NCBI RefSeq assembly: GCF_007989085.1
Contig: NZ_BJVJ01000051.1
Coordinates: 1-44,406, forward strand
DNA length: 44,406 nt
Source: Pseudonocardia sulfidoxydans NBRC 16205
Lineage (GTDB): Bacteria > Actinomycetota > Actinomycetes > Mycobacteriales > Pseudonocardiaceae
Direction of reading: 5' to 3'
The notes under the pieces were generated by a model. That model did no database searches. It saw only the letters and a program-made list of their open reading frames with translations, and had not been told where the DNA came from. Numbering within the stretch: position 1 is the first letter of the stretch; each line of letters starts with the position of its first letter. Positions 8,388 to 16,970 of this stretch are shown piece after piece. The translations under genes were made by a program, and so were the position numbers.

Positions 8388-9619
8388 CGCGGGATCTCCT
8401 TCCACGGGACGCCGCGGTCCCCGCGCGGTTCGGGCGGCAGGCCGAGCAGGCGCTCACCGATGATCGTGCGCTGCACCTCGTCGGAGCCGCCGGCGATGCG
8501 GTATCCGGGGGCGCCGAGGACGTGCTCGGTCCATCCGAAGAAGTCCCCGCCCGAGTCCGCGACGAGCTGGTTCCCCAGAATCGTCGTCGCCGCCTCGGAC
8601 ACCAGGGTCAGCCCCTGGGCCCACGCGAGCTTGCGCAGCGACCCGATCGGGCCGGGCGCGACGCCGGCGAGGCGGGCCTCCCGGTCGCGCTGCGCCGCGA
8701 CCGACGCGAGCTTCTCGTGTACCCAGACGTCGGCGAGCAGGCGTCGAACGTCCGCGTCGCCGGTGCGGTCGAGGCGCTGCGCGGCAGCCAGGAGCTGGGT
8801 GAACCCGCCACCGACGCGGGCCTCGGACCCGGAGTGGCCGCGTTCGAAGCCCAGGGTCGCGAGCGCGACCTTCCAGCCGTCGCCGACCTCGCCGAGGCGC
8901 AGCACGTCGGGGATGCGGACCTCGTCGAGGAACACCTCGCAGAACGAGGAGCCGCCCGACATCTGCCGCAGCGGCCGCACGTCGACACCCGGGGTGTCCA
9001 TCGGCAGCAGGAACGCGGTGAGCCCCTTGTGTTTCGCGACGTCGGGGTCGGTGCGCGCGATCAGCTCGCCCCACCCGGCGAACTGGGCGCCGGAGCTCCA
9101 CACCTTCTGGCCCGTCACGACCCAGTCGTCGCCGTCGCGGACCGCGCGGGTGGCGAGCCCGGCGAGGTCGGAGCCCGCCGACGGCTCGGAGAACAGCTGG
9201 CAGGCCAGCTCGTCGCCGCGCAACAGCCCGCGCACGAGCCGTGCCTTCTGCGCCGGGGTGCCGAACATCTGCACGGTCGGCGCGATCAGCGAGACGCTCA
9301 CCGAGGTCAGCTCGTGCTGGCCGGGGACGTCGAAACCGGCCTCCAGGTCGCCGAACGCCTCGGCATGCCGGTCGGACAAGCCCGCTCCCCCGGCCTCCTC
9401 GGGCCAGGTCAGCGCGCCGTAGCCGGCGTCGAACTTGGTGCATTGCCAGTCGCAGATGCGGTCGATGAGGGCACGTTCGCGGTCGGCGGGCAGGTCGTGG
9501 AAGACGGCGACGTCGGTACCGCGGTCGTCGCCGGGGCGCCGGGGTGCGGCGTGCTCGGTGAGCCAGGCGCGGGCGGTCTCGGTGAACTCCAGGAGCGTCG
9601 CCTCTGGGGAGGGCGTCAT
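8384..9619 (-). CDS. Acyl-CoA dehydrogenase family protein
   Basis: The 411-residue acyl-CoA dehydrogenase has LFSEPSAGSDLAGL (FAD-binding, near 140), a complete beta domain (VTGQKVWSSGAQFA) and a C-terminal region with GGSDEVQRTIIGERLLGLP. The last motif is typical of the dehydrogenase subunit that holds the FAD adenine across the dimer. It may pair with the shorter dehydrogenase at 3574-4689. Its ATG overlaps the stop of the TetR gene and its own stop overlaps the SDR start, so it belongs to the same coupled operon. Confidence 0.87.
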   Translation of the reverse strand: MTPSPEATLLEFTETARAWLTEHAAPRRPGDDRGTDVAVFHDLPADRERALIDRICDWQCTKFDAGYGALTWPEEAGGAGLSDRHAEAFGDLEAGFDVPGQHELTSVSVSLIAPTVQMFGTPAQKARLVRGLLRGDELACQLFSEPSAGSDLAGLATRAVRDGDDWVVTGQKVWSSGAQFAGWGELIARTDPDVAKHKGLTAFLLPMDTPGVDVRPLRQMSGGSSFCEVFLDEVRIPDVLRLGEVGDGWKVALATLGFERGHSGSEARVGGGFTQLLAAAQRLDRTGDADVRRLLADVWVHEKLASVAAQRDREARLAGVAPGPIGSLRKLAWAQGLTLVSEAATTILGNQLVADSGGDFFGWTEHVLGAPGYRIAGGSDEVQRTIIGERLLGLPPEPRGDRGVPWKEIPR

Positions 9620-10254
9620 CGAAGCCTCCGTTCCGGTCGGGGGACGGGCACGCACAAGGCGTTGGCCCACAGCAGGCTGAGCTGGGTGACGGCGGTGTCG
9701 AGGTCGAACGGTTCGTCCTTGGCGACCCAGCCGTAGGCGAAGCGGTTGACCATGCCGCCGAGGGCGTGGGCGGCGTAGCGGGCGTCGACGTCCGGGTCGG
9801 CGCGGCCGTCGTCCTGCAGCCGCAGGATCGCGCGGCGGGTGCGGTCGACGACGGTGGCGCGGGCGTCGTCGATCAGGTCGGACAGGCCTGGGCTGACGCC
9901 GGGCATCTCCTCCCACAGGACCATGAGCCGGCCGTGCCGCAGGTAGGCCTCCAGGTAGCGCCGGTTCGCGGCCTCGATGGCGGTCCAGGCGTCGGGTGCG
10001 GGCGTCGGCCGGGTGTGTGCGGCGGGGAAGAACTCCTCGAGGAGCTCCTGGCTGACCGCGAGGAAGATCTCCTCCTTGGAGTCGAAGTAGGTGTAGAAGG
10101 TGCCGTGTGCGACGCCGGCGTGCTCGGCGATGTCGGTGATCCGGGCGCCGAACCCGTCGCGTTCGAAGATGTCCTTGGCGGCGTCGACCAGCGCCTCGCG
10201 GGTGCGCCGCCCACGGGGGGTGAGCCCGTCCTGCGCAGTGATCGGTGCGCTCAC
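9616..10254 (-). CDS. TetR-family transcriptional regulator (paralogue of the one at 21.3 kb)
   Basis: The 212-residue chain has an N-terminal helix-turn-helix: RITDIAEHAGVAHGTFYTYF (near 40-59) followed by DSKEEIFLAV. The C-terminal ligand domain ends LSLLWANALCVPVP, almost the same as the second TetR at 21342-22004. The two are therefore paralogues. It sits inside the catabolic operon, with start GTG overlapping the carboxyltransferase stop, and so probably senses a CoA thioester or acid intermediate. It is a candidate reader of the TTGACGTCGA element found at seven places here. Start GTG 10254 is chosen from the GTGA overlap. Confidence 0.87.
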   Translation of the reverse strand: MSAPITAQDGLTPRGRRTREALVDAAKDIFERDGFGARITDIAEHAGVAHGTFYTYFDSKEEIFLAVSQELLEEFFPAAHTRPTPAPDAWTAIEAANRRYLEAYLRHGRLMVLWEEMPGVSPGLSDLIDDARATVVDRTRRAILRLQDDGRADPDVDARYAAHALGGMVNRFAYGWVAKDEPFDLDTAVTQLSLLWANALCVPVPRPERRLR

Positions 10255-11648
10255 AGCGGCATGTTCCCCGGGCGGCCGCGCGTGTCGGCCGCGGCGGCGA
10301 GGGTCCGGGCGATCGCGTCGCGGGTGGCCGCCGGCGCGACGATCTCGTCGACGTACCCGGCGGCGACAGCGTCGGCGAGCCCGCCGGTCTCGCGGGCGTG
10401 GGTGTCGACGAGGGCGGCCTCGGCGTGGTCGCGCGCGGCGCCGTCGAGCCCGGCGAGGTCGCGGCGGTGCAGGATGCGTACGGCCGCGACGGGGTTCATG
10501 ACGTCGACGGTCGCGGCGGGCCACGCGAACACCCGGGTCGCGCCCAGCGACGTGCTGTTCATGGCGATGTAGGCGCCGCCGTAGGCCTTGCGGGTGACGA
10601 CGGTGACCCGCGGGACCGACGCGCAGGCGAAGGCGTGCAACAGTTTCGCGCCGCGCCGGACGACACCGTCGAGCTCCTGGGCGGCGCCGGGCAGGTAGCC
10701 GGGGACGTCGACGAGCACGACCAGCGGGACGCCGAGGCTGTCGCAGGTGCGGACGAACCGGGCCGCCTTGTCCGACGACGTCGCCGTGAGGCAGCCGCCG
10801 AGGCGCAGCGGGTTGTTGGCCAGCACGCCGACGGAGCGGCCGTCGATGCGCCCGAGCGCGGTGACGATGTTGGGCGCCCAGCGCGGGGCGAGCTCGTGGG
10901 CGGGAGCGTCGAGCAGGGCGTCGACGACGGGGCGCACGTCGTAGGCTCGCCGTGGCGAGGGCGGCATGAGCGTCGCGGGGTCGACGGCGCGGCGCACACG
11001 CGGTGCGGGCCGGCGGCGGTCGGCGAGCAGCCCGACGATCTCGCGCGCCGCGGTGTACGCGGCGTCGTCGTCGGGGGCGGCGACGTGGGCGACCCCGGAG
11101 TGGCGGGCGTGCACCTGCGGCCCGCCGAGCGACAGGGCGTCGACGTCCTCGCCGGTGACGCTGCGGACGACGTCGGGGCCGGTGACGAACACGCGTGCGT
11201 CGGGCCCGGTGACGACGACGTCGGTGAGCGCGGGCCCGTAGGCCGCCCCACCCGCCGATGGCCCGAGCACGACGCTGACCTGTGGGATCCGCCCGCTGGC
11301 CAGGGTCATCGCGCGGAAGATGCGGCCGATGGCGTCGAGGCTGCCGGCGCCTTCGCGCAGCCGGGCGCCGCCGGACTGCCAGATGCCGACGACGGGTTCG
11401 CCCGCGGTGAGCGCTGCGTCGTAGGCGCCGACGACGAGTGCGCAGCCGTCGCGGCCGAGCGCGCCGCCCTGGACGCGCGGGTCGGTGGCGAAGACCCGGG
11501 AGGCGACGCCGTCGAGGAGCCCGCGGCCGGCGACGAGCCCGTCGACGGCGACGACGTCGTGGAGCGTCCCGGGGTCGCAGAGGTCGGCGAGCCGGACGGC
11601 CGGGTCGCGGCGGGCGGCGTCGGGGACGTGCTCGACGGCGGCGCTCAT
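10251..11648 (-). CDS. Acyl-CoA carboxylase, carboxyltransferase (beta) subunit
   Basis: The 465-residue protein belongs to the crotonase-like carboxyltransferase family (AccD/PccB/MccB). It moves CO2 from biotin to an acyl-CoA. The two oxyanion-hole regions are visible: SGGARLREG (near 92-100) and KAYGGAYIAM (near 355-364). It is somewhat shorter than the usual 510-540 residues. No biotin carboxylase is encoded in this window, but a free 79-residue biotin carrier is present at 24.4 kb. It overlaps genes on both sides by 4 bp. It may be specific for a branched or unsaturated acyl-CoA, as in leucine or isoprenoid breakdown; this is inference. Confidence 0.88.
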   Translation of the reverse strand: MSAAVEHVPDAARRDPAVRLADLCDPGTLHDVVAVDGLVAGRGLLDGVASRVFATDPRVQGGALGRDGCALVVGAYDAALTAGEPVVGIWQSGGARLREGAGSLDAIGRIFRAMTLASGRIPQVSVVLGPSAGGAAYGPALTDVVVTGPDARVFVTGPDVVRSVTGEDVDALSLGGPQVHARHSGVAHVAAPDDDAAYTAAREIVGLLADRRRPAPRVRRAVDPATLMPPSPRRAYDVRPVVDALLDAPAHELAPRWAPNIVTALGRIDGRSVGVLANNPLRLGGCLTATSSDKAARFVRTCDSLGVPLVVLVDVPGYLPGAAQELDGVVRRGAKLLHAFACASVPRVTVVTRKAYGGAYIAMNSTSLGATRVFAWPAATVDVMNPVAAVRILHRRDLAGLDGAARDHAEAALVDTHARETGGLADAVAAGYVDEIVAPAATRDAIARTLAAAADTRGRPGNMPL

Positions 11649-12397
11649 GCGGTTCCGCCCGCGCGGTCGATCGCCGCCTGCACGGCCTGGACCTGCCGGA
11701 CCGCCTCGGCGTCGAGGGCGGTGGCGAAGTCGGTGGTCTCGCCGTCGGTGAAGTTGGCCTTGATGCCGGCGACGGTGTTCGCGGGCGCGGCGGCGAGCGC
11801 GTGGGCGCGGTCGAGGACGGCGTCGAGGAAGCCGTCTCCCTCCTCGACGCCGGACACGAGTCCCATGGCCAGCGCGCGCGTCGCGTCGACGCGTTCGTCG
11901 AGCAGGTACAGCTCGCGGGCGCGGCCCCAGCCGACGATGCGCGGCAGCGACCAGGTGCCGCCGAAGTCGCCGGTGAGTGTGACGCCGAGGAACGACGTCT
12001 TGAACACGGCGGTGCGGGTGGCGAAGCGCAGGTCGGCGGCGCAGGCGAGGGCGAGCCCGGCGCCGGCGCACGGGCCGTTGACCGCGGCGATCGTGGCCTT
12101 GGGCATGTCGTGGAGCAGCAGGCTCGCGCGCTGCAGTTCGCGCAGGGCGGCGGTACGTTCGTCGAGGCCCAGGTCGGGACGGAAGTCGTCGATCGCGCCG
12201 AGGTCGCCGCCGGCGCAGAAGGCCTTGCCCGCTCCGGTGACGACGACGGCGCCGATCGCGTCGTCGGTGGCGGCGTCGTCGAGTGCGGCGACGAGGGCTC
12301 CGAGGAGCTCGTCGGTCATGGCGTTGTAGCGGTCGGGGCGGTTCAAGGTCACCAGCCGGACCCGGTCCCGGGTCTCGACCAGCACGGTGTCGGTCAT
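11645..12397 (-). CDS. Enoyl-CoA hydratase/isomerase family protein
   Basis: The 250-residue crotonase-fold protein has the first oxyanion motif AFCAGGDLGAI (near 62-72) and the second near NGPCAGAGLALACAAD (near 105-120). It hydrates a 2-enoyl-CoA or a related intermediate such as a glutaconyl-CoA. It is the first gene of the nine-gene minus operon. Its ATG lies 21 bp after a promoter with TTGACG and TACGGT and is preceded by AAGGGGGG. Its stop overlaps the carboxyltransferase ATG. Confidence 0.88.
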   Translation of the reverse strand: MTDTVLVETRDRVRLVTLNRPDRYNAMTDELLGALVAALDDAATDDAIGAVVVTGAGKAFCAGGDLGAIDDFRPDLGLDERTAALRELQRASLLLHDMPKATIAAVNGPCAGAGLALACAADLRFATRTAVFKTSFLGVTLTGDFGGTWSLPRIVGWGRARELYLLDERVDATRALAMGLVSGVEEGDGFLDAVLDRAHALAAAPANTVAGIKANFTDGETTDFATALDAEAVRQVQAVQAAIDRAGGTA

Positions 12398-12418
12398 CGT
12401 CGGCCCCCCTTCGTCCTC

Positions 12419-12447
12419 ACCGTACGATTATCTGATTCCGACGTCAA
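12419..12447 (-). promoter_or_regulatory. Promoter with operator-like element (site A1) for the 12.4-3.6 kb operon
   Basis: Reading leftwards, TTGACG (12442-12447) and TACGGT (12419-12424) are 17 bp apart. The -35 is the first part of the 16-mer TTGACGTCGGAATCAG, a member of the element repeated in this window. The start codon of the enoyl-CoA hydratase is 22 bases beyond the -10. Confidence 0.6.
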
Positions 12448-12459
12448 CTTCATACAAAC

Positions 12460-12488
12460 TTGACGTCGACGTCGAGTCCGGATTGACT
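12460..12488 (+). promoter_or_regulatory. Promoter with operator-like element (site A2), leaderless
   Basis: TTGACG (12460-12465) and a weak -10, TTGACT (12483-12488), are 17 bp apart, followed by exactly 7 nt and the GTG of the racemase gene at 12496. The 16-mer is TTGACGTCGACGTCGA. Together with A1 it forms a divergent pair with 12 bp between the two elements. Confidence 0.55.
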
Positions 12489-12495
12489 GCCGGAC

Positions 12496-13632
12496 GTGAC
12501 AGGACCCCTCACCGGAGTGCGCGTCGTCGAGCTCGCGGGGCTCGGACCGGCACCGTTCGCGGGCATGATGCTGGCCGACATGGGCGCCGACGTGATCCGC
12601 GTCGACCGCGTCACCCGCCACCACGAGGTGGCCGAGTCGACCGAGCTCAGCGAGGTCATCGAGCGCGGCCGGCGCAGCATCGCGGTGAACCTCAAGGACC
12701 CGCGCGGCGTCGCGATCGTGCTCGACCTCGTCGCCGGCGCCGACGCGCTCATGGAGGGCTACCGGCCCGGCGTCGCCGAACGGCTCGGCGTCGGCCCGGC
12801 GCCCTGCCTGGCCCGCAACCCCGCCCTCGTCTACGGGCGGATGACCGGCTGGGGCCAGGACGGCCCGCTCGCCCCGACCGTCGGCCACGACGTCACCTAC
12901 ATCGCCCTGACCGGCGTGCTCGACTCGATCGGCCCCGCGGGCGGCGGTGATCCCGTGCTGCCGCTCAACCTCGTCGGCGACTTCGGCGGCGGCGGGATGC
13001 TGCTCGCGTTCGGGCTGGTGTGCGGCATCGTCTCCGCGCGCACGACCGGTCGCGGGCAGGTCGTCGACGCCGCGATGGTCGACGGCGCCGCCCTGCTGAT
13101 GGCGCCCTACCTCGCGCGCAGCGAATGGGGTCCGCGCGGCACCAACATGGTCGACGGCGGCGCCCACTTCTACGGCGTCTACGCCACCGCCGACGACCGG
13201 CACGTCGCCGTCGGTGCGCTGGAGCCGCAGTTCTACGCGGTGTTCCTCGACCGGCTCGGCCTCGCCGACGCCGACCTCCCGGCACAGATGGACCAGGCCT
13301 CGTGGCCCGCGATGCGCGAGCGGGTCGCCGCGGTCTTCCGGGGCCGCACCCGGGACGAGTGGTGCGACGTGTTCGCCGGTGCCGAGACCTGCTTCGCGCC
13401 CGTCCTCAGCCGTGACGAGGCGGCGGCCGACCCGCACCTTGCGGCGCGCGGCACCGTCGTCACCCGTGACGGCCTGCGCCAGCCCGCCCCCGCGCCGCGG
13501 TTCGACCGCACCCCGGCGACGCTCCCGCCGCCACGCCCGCGGCCCGGTGAGCACGGCGACGCGCTGCTGGCCGAGCTGGGCATCGACGAGGGCGAGGTGG
13601 CGGCACTGCGGGCGGGTGGCGTGATCGGCTGA
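12496..13632 (+). CDS. CaiB/BaiF family protein, alpha-methylacyl-CoA racemase type
   Basis: The 378-residue family III CoA-transferase fold carries the two landmarks of alpha-methylacyl-CoA racemases: GHDVTY (His, near 133) and NLVGDFGGGGMLLAFG (Asp, near 159). These supply the catalytic His/Asp of AMACR/Mcr. The enzyme flips the 2R-methyl group to 2S so that S-specific dehydrogenases can act, as in methyl-branched fatty acid and sterol side-chain breakdown. The gene diverges from the nine-gene operon and shares its regulatory region. GTG 12496 lies 7 nt after the putative -10. A true CoA transferase remains possible but is less likely given the motifs. Confidence 0.85.
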   Translation: MTGPLTGVRVVELAGLGPAPFAGMMLADMGADVIRVDRVTRHHEVAESTELSEVIERGRRSIAVNLKDPRGVAIVLDLVAGADALMEGYRPGVAERLGVGPAPCLARNPALVYGRMTGWGQDGPLAPTVGHDVTYIALTGVLDSIGPAGGGDPVLPLNLVGDFGGGGMLLAFGLVCGIVSARTTGRGQVVDAAMVDGAALLMAPYLARSEWGPRGTNMVDGGAHFYGVYATADDRHVAVGALEPQFYAVFLDRLGLADADLPAQMDQASWPAMRERVAAVFRGRTRDEWCDVFAGAETCFAPVLSRDEAAADPHLAARGTVVTRDGLRQPAPAPRFDRTPATLPPPRPRPGEHGDALLAELGIDEGEVAALRAGGVIG

Positions 13633-13643
13633 GCGGTCGCTCA
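13630..13643. terminator. Compact palindrome holding both convergent stop codons
   Basis: TGAGCGGTCGCTCA has 6-bp arms around GT. Its first three bases are the stop of the racemase gene and its last three are the stop of the livF-like gene on the other strand. It could form a small bidirectional hairpin. Its ends match those of the 40-bp palindromes. Confidence 0.4.
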
Positions 13644-14330
13644 CGGCCCCTCGACGGGCGCGAGCGTCGCCGCCTCCACCTCGTCGCGCACGACGCCCAG
13701 CTCCAGCACCAGCGCACGCGTCGCGAGCTTCGCCGCGAACGCCGCGTTCTGCTCCAGCAGCAGGATCGTCATGTCGTACTCCTGCTGGATCTCGCGCAGG
13801 AAGTCGGTGACCGTCACGACGGCCGACGGCGACAACCCGAGCGACGGCTCGTCGAGGACCAGCACTGACGGGAACGCCATCAGCGCGCGGCCGATCGCGA
13901 GCAGCTGCTGCTCGCCACCCGACAGCAGCCCACCCCGCACCGACGCACGTTCCGCGAGCCGCGGCAGCCGCTCGTAGAGCGTCGCCCGCCGAGCCTCCCA
14001 GTCGTGCTTGCGGCGCACGCTGAACGCGCCCGCCCGCAGGTTGTCGGCCACCGAGAGCTGGGTGAACACCATCCGGCCCTCGGGCACGTAGACGACGCCG
14101 GCACCCACCGCGGCCACGGCCGTCCTCGGCACGGCGACGCCGTCGAGCAGCACCTCGCCGGTCGAGCCGACCAGCCGGGCGACCGCCTTGCCCAGCGAGC
14201 TCTTCCCACCGCCGTTCGCCCCGACCACGGCCAGTGTCTCGCCGCGCCCGATCGCGAACGAGACGCCGCGGACGGCGAGGGCCTGCCCGTAGCGGACGGC
14301 GAGGTCGCGAACCTCCAGGTGCGGGGTCAC
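13641..14330 (-). CDS. Branched-chain amino acid-type ABC transporter ATP-binding protein (LivF-like)
   Basis: The 229-residue ABC ATPase has Walker A GANGGGKSS (near 35-43), the signature LLSGGEQQLLAIGRAL (near 132-147) and Walker B VLVLDEPSLGLSP (near 154-166). The short length and QQEYDMTILLLEQNAAFA near the end are typical of LivF. It energises the importer encoded just upstream. It is the last gene of the liv-type operon, overlapping livG by GTGA and converging with the racemase gene 8 bp away. Confidence 0.9.
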   Translation of the reverse strand: MTPHLEVRDLAVRYGQALAVRGVSFAIGRGETLAVVGANGGGKSSLGKAVARLVGSTGEVLLDGVAVPRTAVAAVGAGVVYVPEGRMVFTQLSVADNLRAGAFSVRRKHDWEARRATLYERLPRLAERASVRGGLLSGGEQQLLAIGRALMAFPSVLVLDEPSLGLSPSAVVTVTDFLREIQQEYDMTILLLEQNAAFAAKLATRALVLELGVVRDEVEAATLAPVEGP

Positions 14331-15073
14331 GAGCTCAGGTAGTTCCGGGCGAGCACGTCGTCACGTGCGAGCTCCGCCGGTGTTCCCGCGGCGACGAGCC
14401 GCCCGGCGTCCAGGACGACCATCCGGTCGGCGAGGCGCAACGTCCGGCCGATGTCGTGCTCCACCATGCACACGGTCACTCCCGAGTCGTGGACCTGCTC
14501 GATCAGCGACGTCACCCGGTCGCGGTCGGTGTCGTCGAGGCCGGCGAGGGGTTCGTCGAGCAGCAGCAGCCTGGGCGTACGGACCAGCGCCATCGCGATG
14601 CCGACGAGCTTGCGCGTCGCCAGGCTGCAGTCCTCGACCGATCTGTCGCGCACGTCGGCGAGGTGCAGCAGCGCCTCGACCCGCTCGATGGCCTCGGGGT
14701 CGCGTCCGCGCGTCGCCAGTTCGAGGTTCTCCGCGACGGTGAGCCCGGTGAAGCCGCCGACGTTCTGGAAGGTGCGGACGAGCCCGCTGCGCGCGACCTT
14801 GTGGGCCTTCCCGCCGCGCAGGGGGGCGCCGTCCCAGCGGACCTCCCCGGTCGTCGCGGGCACGAACCCGGTGACGACGTTGAACAGCGTGGTCTTGCCC
14901 GCGCCGTTGGGCCCGATGATGCCGACGAGCTCGCCCGGCGCGATGTGCATCGTCACCTCGGACAGCGCCCGGACGCCGCCGAGGACGCAGGACACGTCGT
15001 CGACGTCGAGGAGGGAGCCGGCCCCGCTGGACGTGGCCGGGTCCGAGACCACGGCTCCGCTGCGCGCGGTCAT
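14327..15073 (-). CDS. Branched-chain amino acid-type ABC transporter ATP-binding protein (LivG-like)
   Basis: The 248-residue ABC ATPase has Walker A GPNGAGKTTLFN (near 52-63) and Walker B LLLLDEPLAGLDD. The signature region is DCSLATRKLVGIAMAL, where the usual LSGGQ is degenerate (CSLAT), a common feature of LivG-type proteins. The C-terminal VCMVEHDIGRTLRLADRMVVLDAG is characteristic. It should pair with the LivF-like protein. ATG 15073 overlaps the livM stop; long upstream extensions in this frame are antisense artefacts. Confidence 0.88.
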   Translation of the reverse strand: MTARSGAVVSDPATSSGAGSLLDVDDVSCVLGGVRALSEVTMHIAPGELVGIIGPNGAGKTTLFNVVTGFVPATTGEVRWDGAPLRGGKAHKVARSGLVRTFQNVGGFTGLTVAENLELATRGRDPEAIERVEALLHLADVRDRSVEDCSLATRKLVGIAMALVRTPRLLLLDEPLAGLDDTDRDRVTSLIEQVHDSGVTVCMVEHDIGRTLRLADRMVVLDAGRLVAAGTPAELARDDVLARNYLSS

Positions 15074-16107
15074 CGGCCCGCCCCCGCCGGTTCCAGGGTG
15101 GCGTCGACGGGTCCGTCGGCGGGCGGTGGGTTCTTCGGCCGGCGCAGCCGCGTCCACAGTGTCGCGAGGCCACCGACGATGCCCGAGGGCTGCAGCAGCG
15201 CGACGACCGCGAGCAGCCCGCCGACGAGCACGGTCCGCAGCACCGGGTCCATGTCGAAGAGCGCGGGCAGCGTGACCAGGAGCGCGACGCCGACGAGCGC
15301 GCCGGTGATGCGGCCGACGCCGCCGATGATCAGCATGCCCAGCAGCAGGATCGACTGGTTGACACCGAGCGTGTCGGGGCTGATGAACCCGTTCATCGGC
15401 GCCCAGAGGACACCGACGAGCCCGGCGAGCATCGAGGCGAGGACGAACGCGATCCCCTTGTAGGTGGTCGGGTTGAACCCGAGACCGCGGGTGCCGTTCT
15501 CGTCGGCGCGCACGGCCTTCATCCGCAGCCCGAGGTGGGAGTTGCGGACGAGGACCACCACGAGCATGACGACGACCAGCACCACGACGAGCCACAGCGT
15601 GAAGTACCGGTAGACCGAGAAGTCGAACGGCATGTCCGAGCCGACGCCCCAGTCGATCGTGAGGCCCGACGAGCCGCCGAAGAATCCCGGCACGTTGGCG
15701 ATCAGCTGGATGAGCAGCTCCCCGAACGCGAACGTGATGATCGCGAAGGAGAACCCGGCCGACCGGCCGACGGCGGGCAGCCCGATCAGCGCGGCGAGCA
15801 GCCCGACGATCAGCACGGCGAGCACGCCCGCGACGGGCAGCGGCAGCCCGGCCTTCTGGTAGAGCAGGACCGTCGCGTAGCCGCCGGCGCCGAAGAACGC
15901 CGCGTGTCCCGCGGGCATCATCCGCAGGTCGCCGACCAGCAGGTCCAGGCCGACGACGAGCGCGCCGTAGGCGAGGAACGCGTTGAGCAGCAGCACCCGG
16001 TTCTCGGGCACCACGAACGCCAGCACCAGCAGCACGACCCCGACCGCGAGCACACCCGCGCCGTGCCGCGTCCGCCGCGCCGACATCGCACTCCGACCGG
16101 CGCTCAT
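15070..16107 (-). CDS. Branched-chain amino acid-type ABC transporter permease (LivM-like)
   Basis: The 345-residue membrane protein has about nine to ten hydrophobic segments and the LivM-type central region GHAAFFGAGGYATVLLYQ (near 67-84). The cytoplasmic coupling loop reads RNSHLGLRMKAVRADENGTRGLGFNPTTYK in two adjoining parts. It forms the channel with the LivH-like protein. It overlaps both neighbouring genes by 4 bp. ATG 16107 is kept because of the ATGA overlap; a second Met lies 7 residues in. Confidence 0.88.
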   Translation of the reverse strand: MSAGRSAMSARRTRHGAGVLAVGVVLLVLAFVVPENRVLLLNAFLAYGALVVGLDLLVGDLRMMPAGHAAFFGAGGYATVLLYQKAGLPLPVAGVLAVLIVGLLAALIGLPAVGRSAGFSFAIITFAFGELLIQLIANVPGFFGGSSGLTIDWGVGSDMPFDFSVYRYFTLWLVVVLVVVMLVVVLVRNSHLGLRMKAVRADENGTRGLGFNPTTYKGIAFVLASMLAGLVGVLWAPMNGFISPDTLGVNQSILLLGMLIIGGVGRITGALVGVALLVTLPALFDMDPVLRTVLVGGLLAVVALLQPSGIVGGLATLWTRLRRPKNPPPADGPVDATLEPAGAGR

Positions 16108-16967
16108 CCGGCACGCACCTGCCTGCGATTGAACAGACCTGCCGGCGCGACCAGGAGGATGACGATCATGAGGACGAAGCCGTAGGCGTTGGTCAGCCCG
16201 GCCTCGACGTAGCGGGTGCCCAGGGCCTCGAGCAGGCCCAGCATCATCGCGGCGACGAACGTGCCCTCGATCGAGCCGAGCCCACCGATGATCGCGACGA
16301 CGAAGCCCTTGAGCAGGAACGCCAGGCCCGTCAGCGGGGTGATCGGCACGACCAGGGCGATGCAGACGCCGGCGACCGCGGCGAGCACCCCGGCGACGAC
16401 GAACGCGTACAGCCCGACCCGCTTGGCGGGCAACCCGACGGTGGAGGCGGCGAACTCGTCGTCACCGCAGGCCCGCAGGGCGAGCCCGATCCACGTGCGG
16501 CGCATGGCGAACGCGGTCACGACGACGACCACGACGGTCACCCCGATGACGATGAGCCGCCCGACCGGCATCTGTTCCTGGCCGATCAGGGCGACGGTGC
16601 CCTCGATGCGCGGGCCGCTGCGCGGGGTGGCCGTGAACGTCCGCATCATGAACGCCTCGACGAACAGCAGCAGGCCCAGCGAGAACGCGAGGCCCTGCAG
16701 GTGGTTGCCGATCGTGCGGCGGAAGCCGACGACGTAGAGCAGCGCCGCGATGCCACCCGCGACGAGCAGTGCCAGCGGGAGTGCGAGCCCGGCCCCGACG
16801 GCACCCGCGAACAGCACGAACGCGTAGGCGCCGACGGTGATGAACTCGCCGTGGGCGAAGTTGAGGATGTGGGTGACGCCGAAGGTGAGCGTGACCCCGA
16901 GGCCGACGAGCGTGTAGAGCCCGCCCTGCATGATGCCGAGCAGGATCGTCGTGACGAGTGCGTCCAC
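16104..16967 (-). CDS. Branched-chain amino acid-type ABC transporter permease (LivH-like)
   Basis: The 287-residue membrane protein starts with a LivH-like segment (GIMQGGLYTLVGLGVTLTFG) and carries NFAHGEFITVGAYAF (near 37-51), the family landmark. It has about eight membrane segments in all. The GTG start lies 3 bp after the stop of the acyl-CoA ligase gene, so ligase and permease are in one transcript. Confidence 0.88.
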   Translation of the reverse strand: MDALVTTILLGIMQGGLYTLVGLGVTLTFGVTHILNFAHGEFITVGAYAFVLFAGAVGAGLALPLALLVAGGIAALLYVVGFRRTIGNHLQGLAFSLGLLLFVEAFMMRTFTATPRSGPRIEGTVALIGQEQMPVGRLIVIGVTVVVVVVTAFAMRRTWIGLALRACGDDEFAASTVGLPAKRVGLYAFVVAGVLAAVAGVCIALVVPITPLTGLAFLLKGFVVAIIGGLGSIEGTFVAAMMLGLLEALGTRYVEAGLTNAYGFVLMIVILLVAPAGLFNRRQVRAG

Positions 16968-16970
16968 CGC

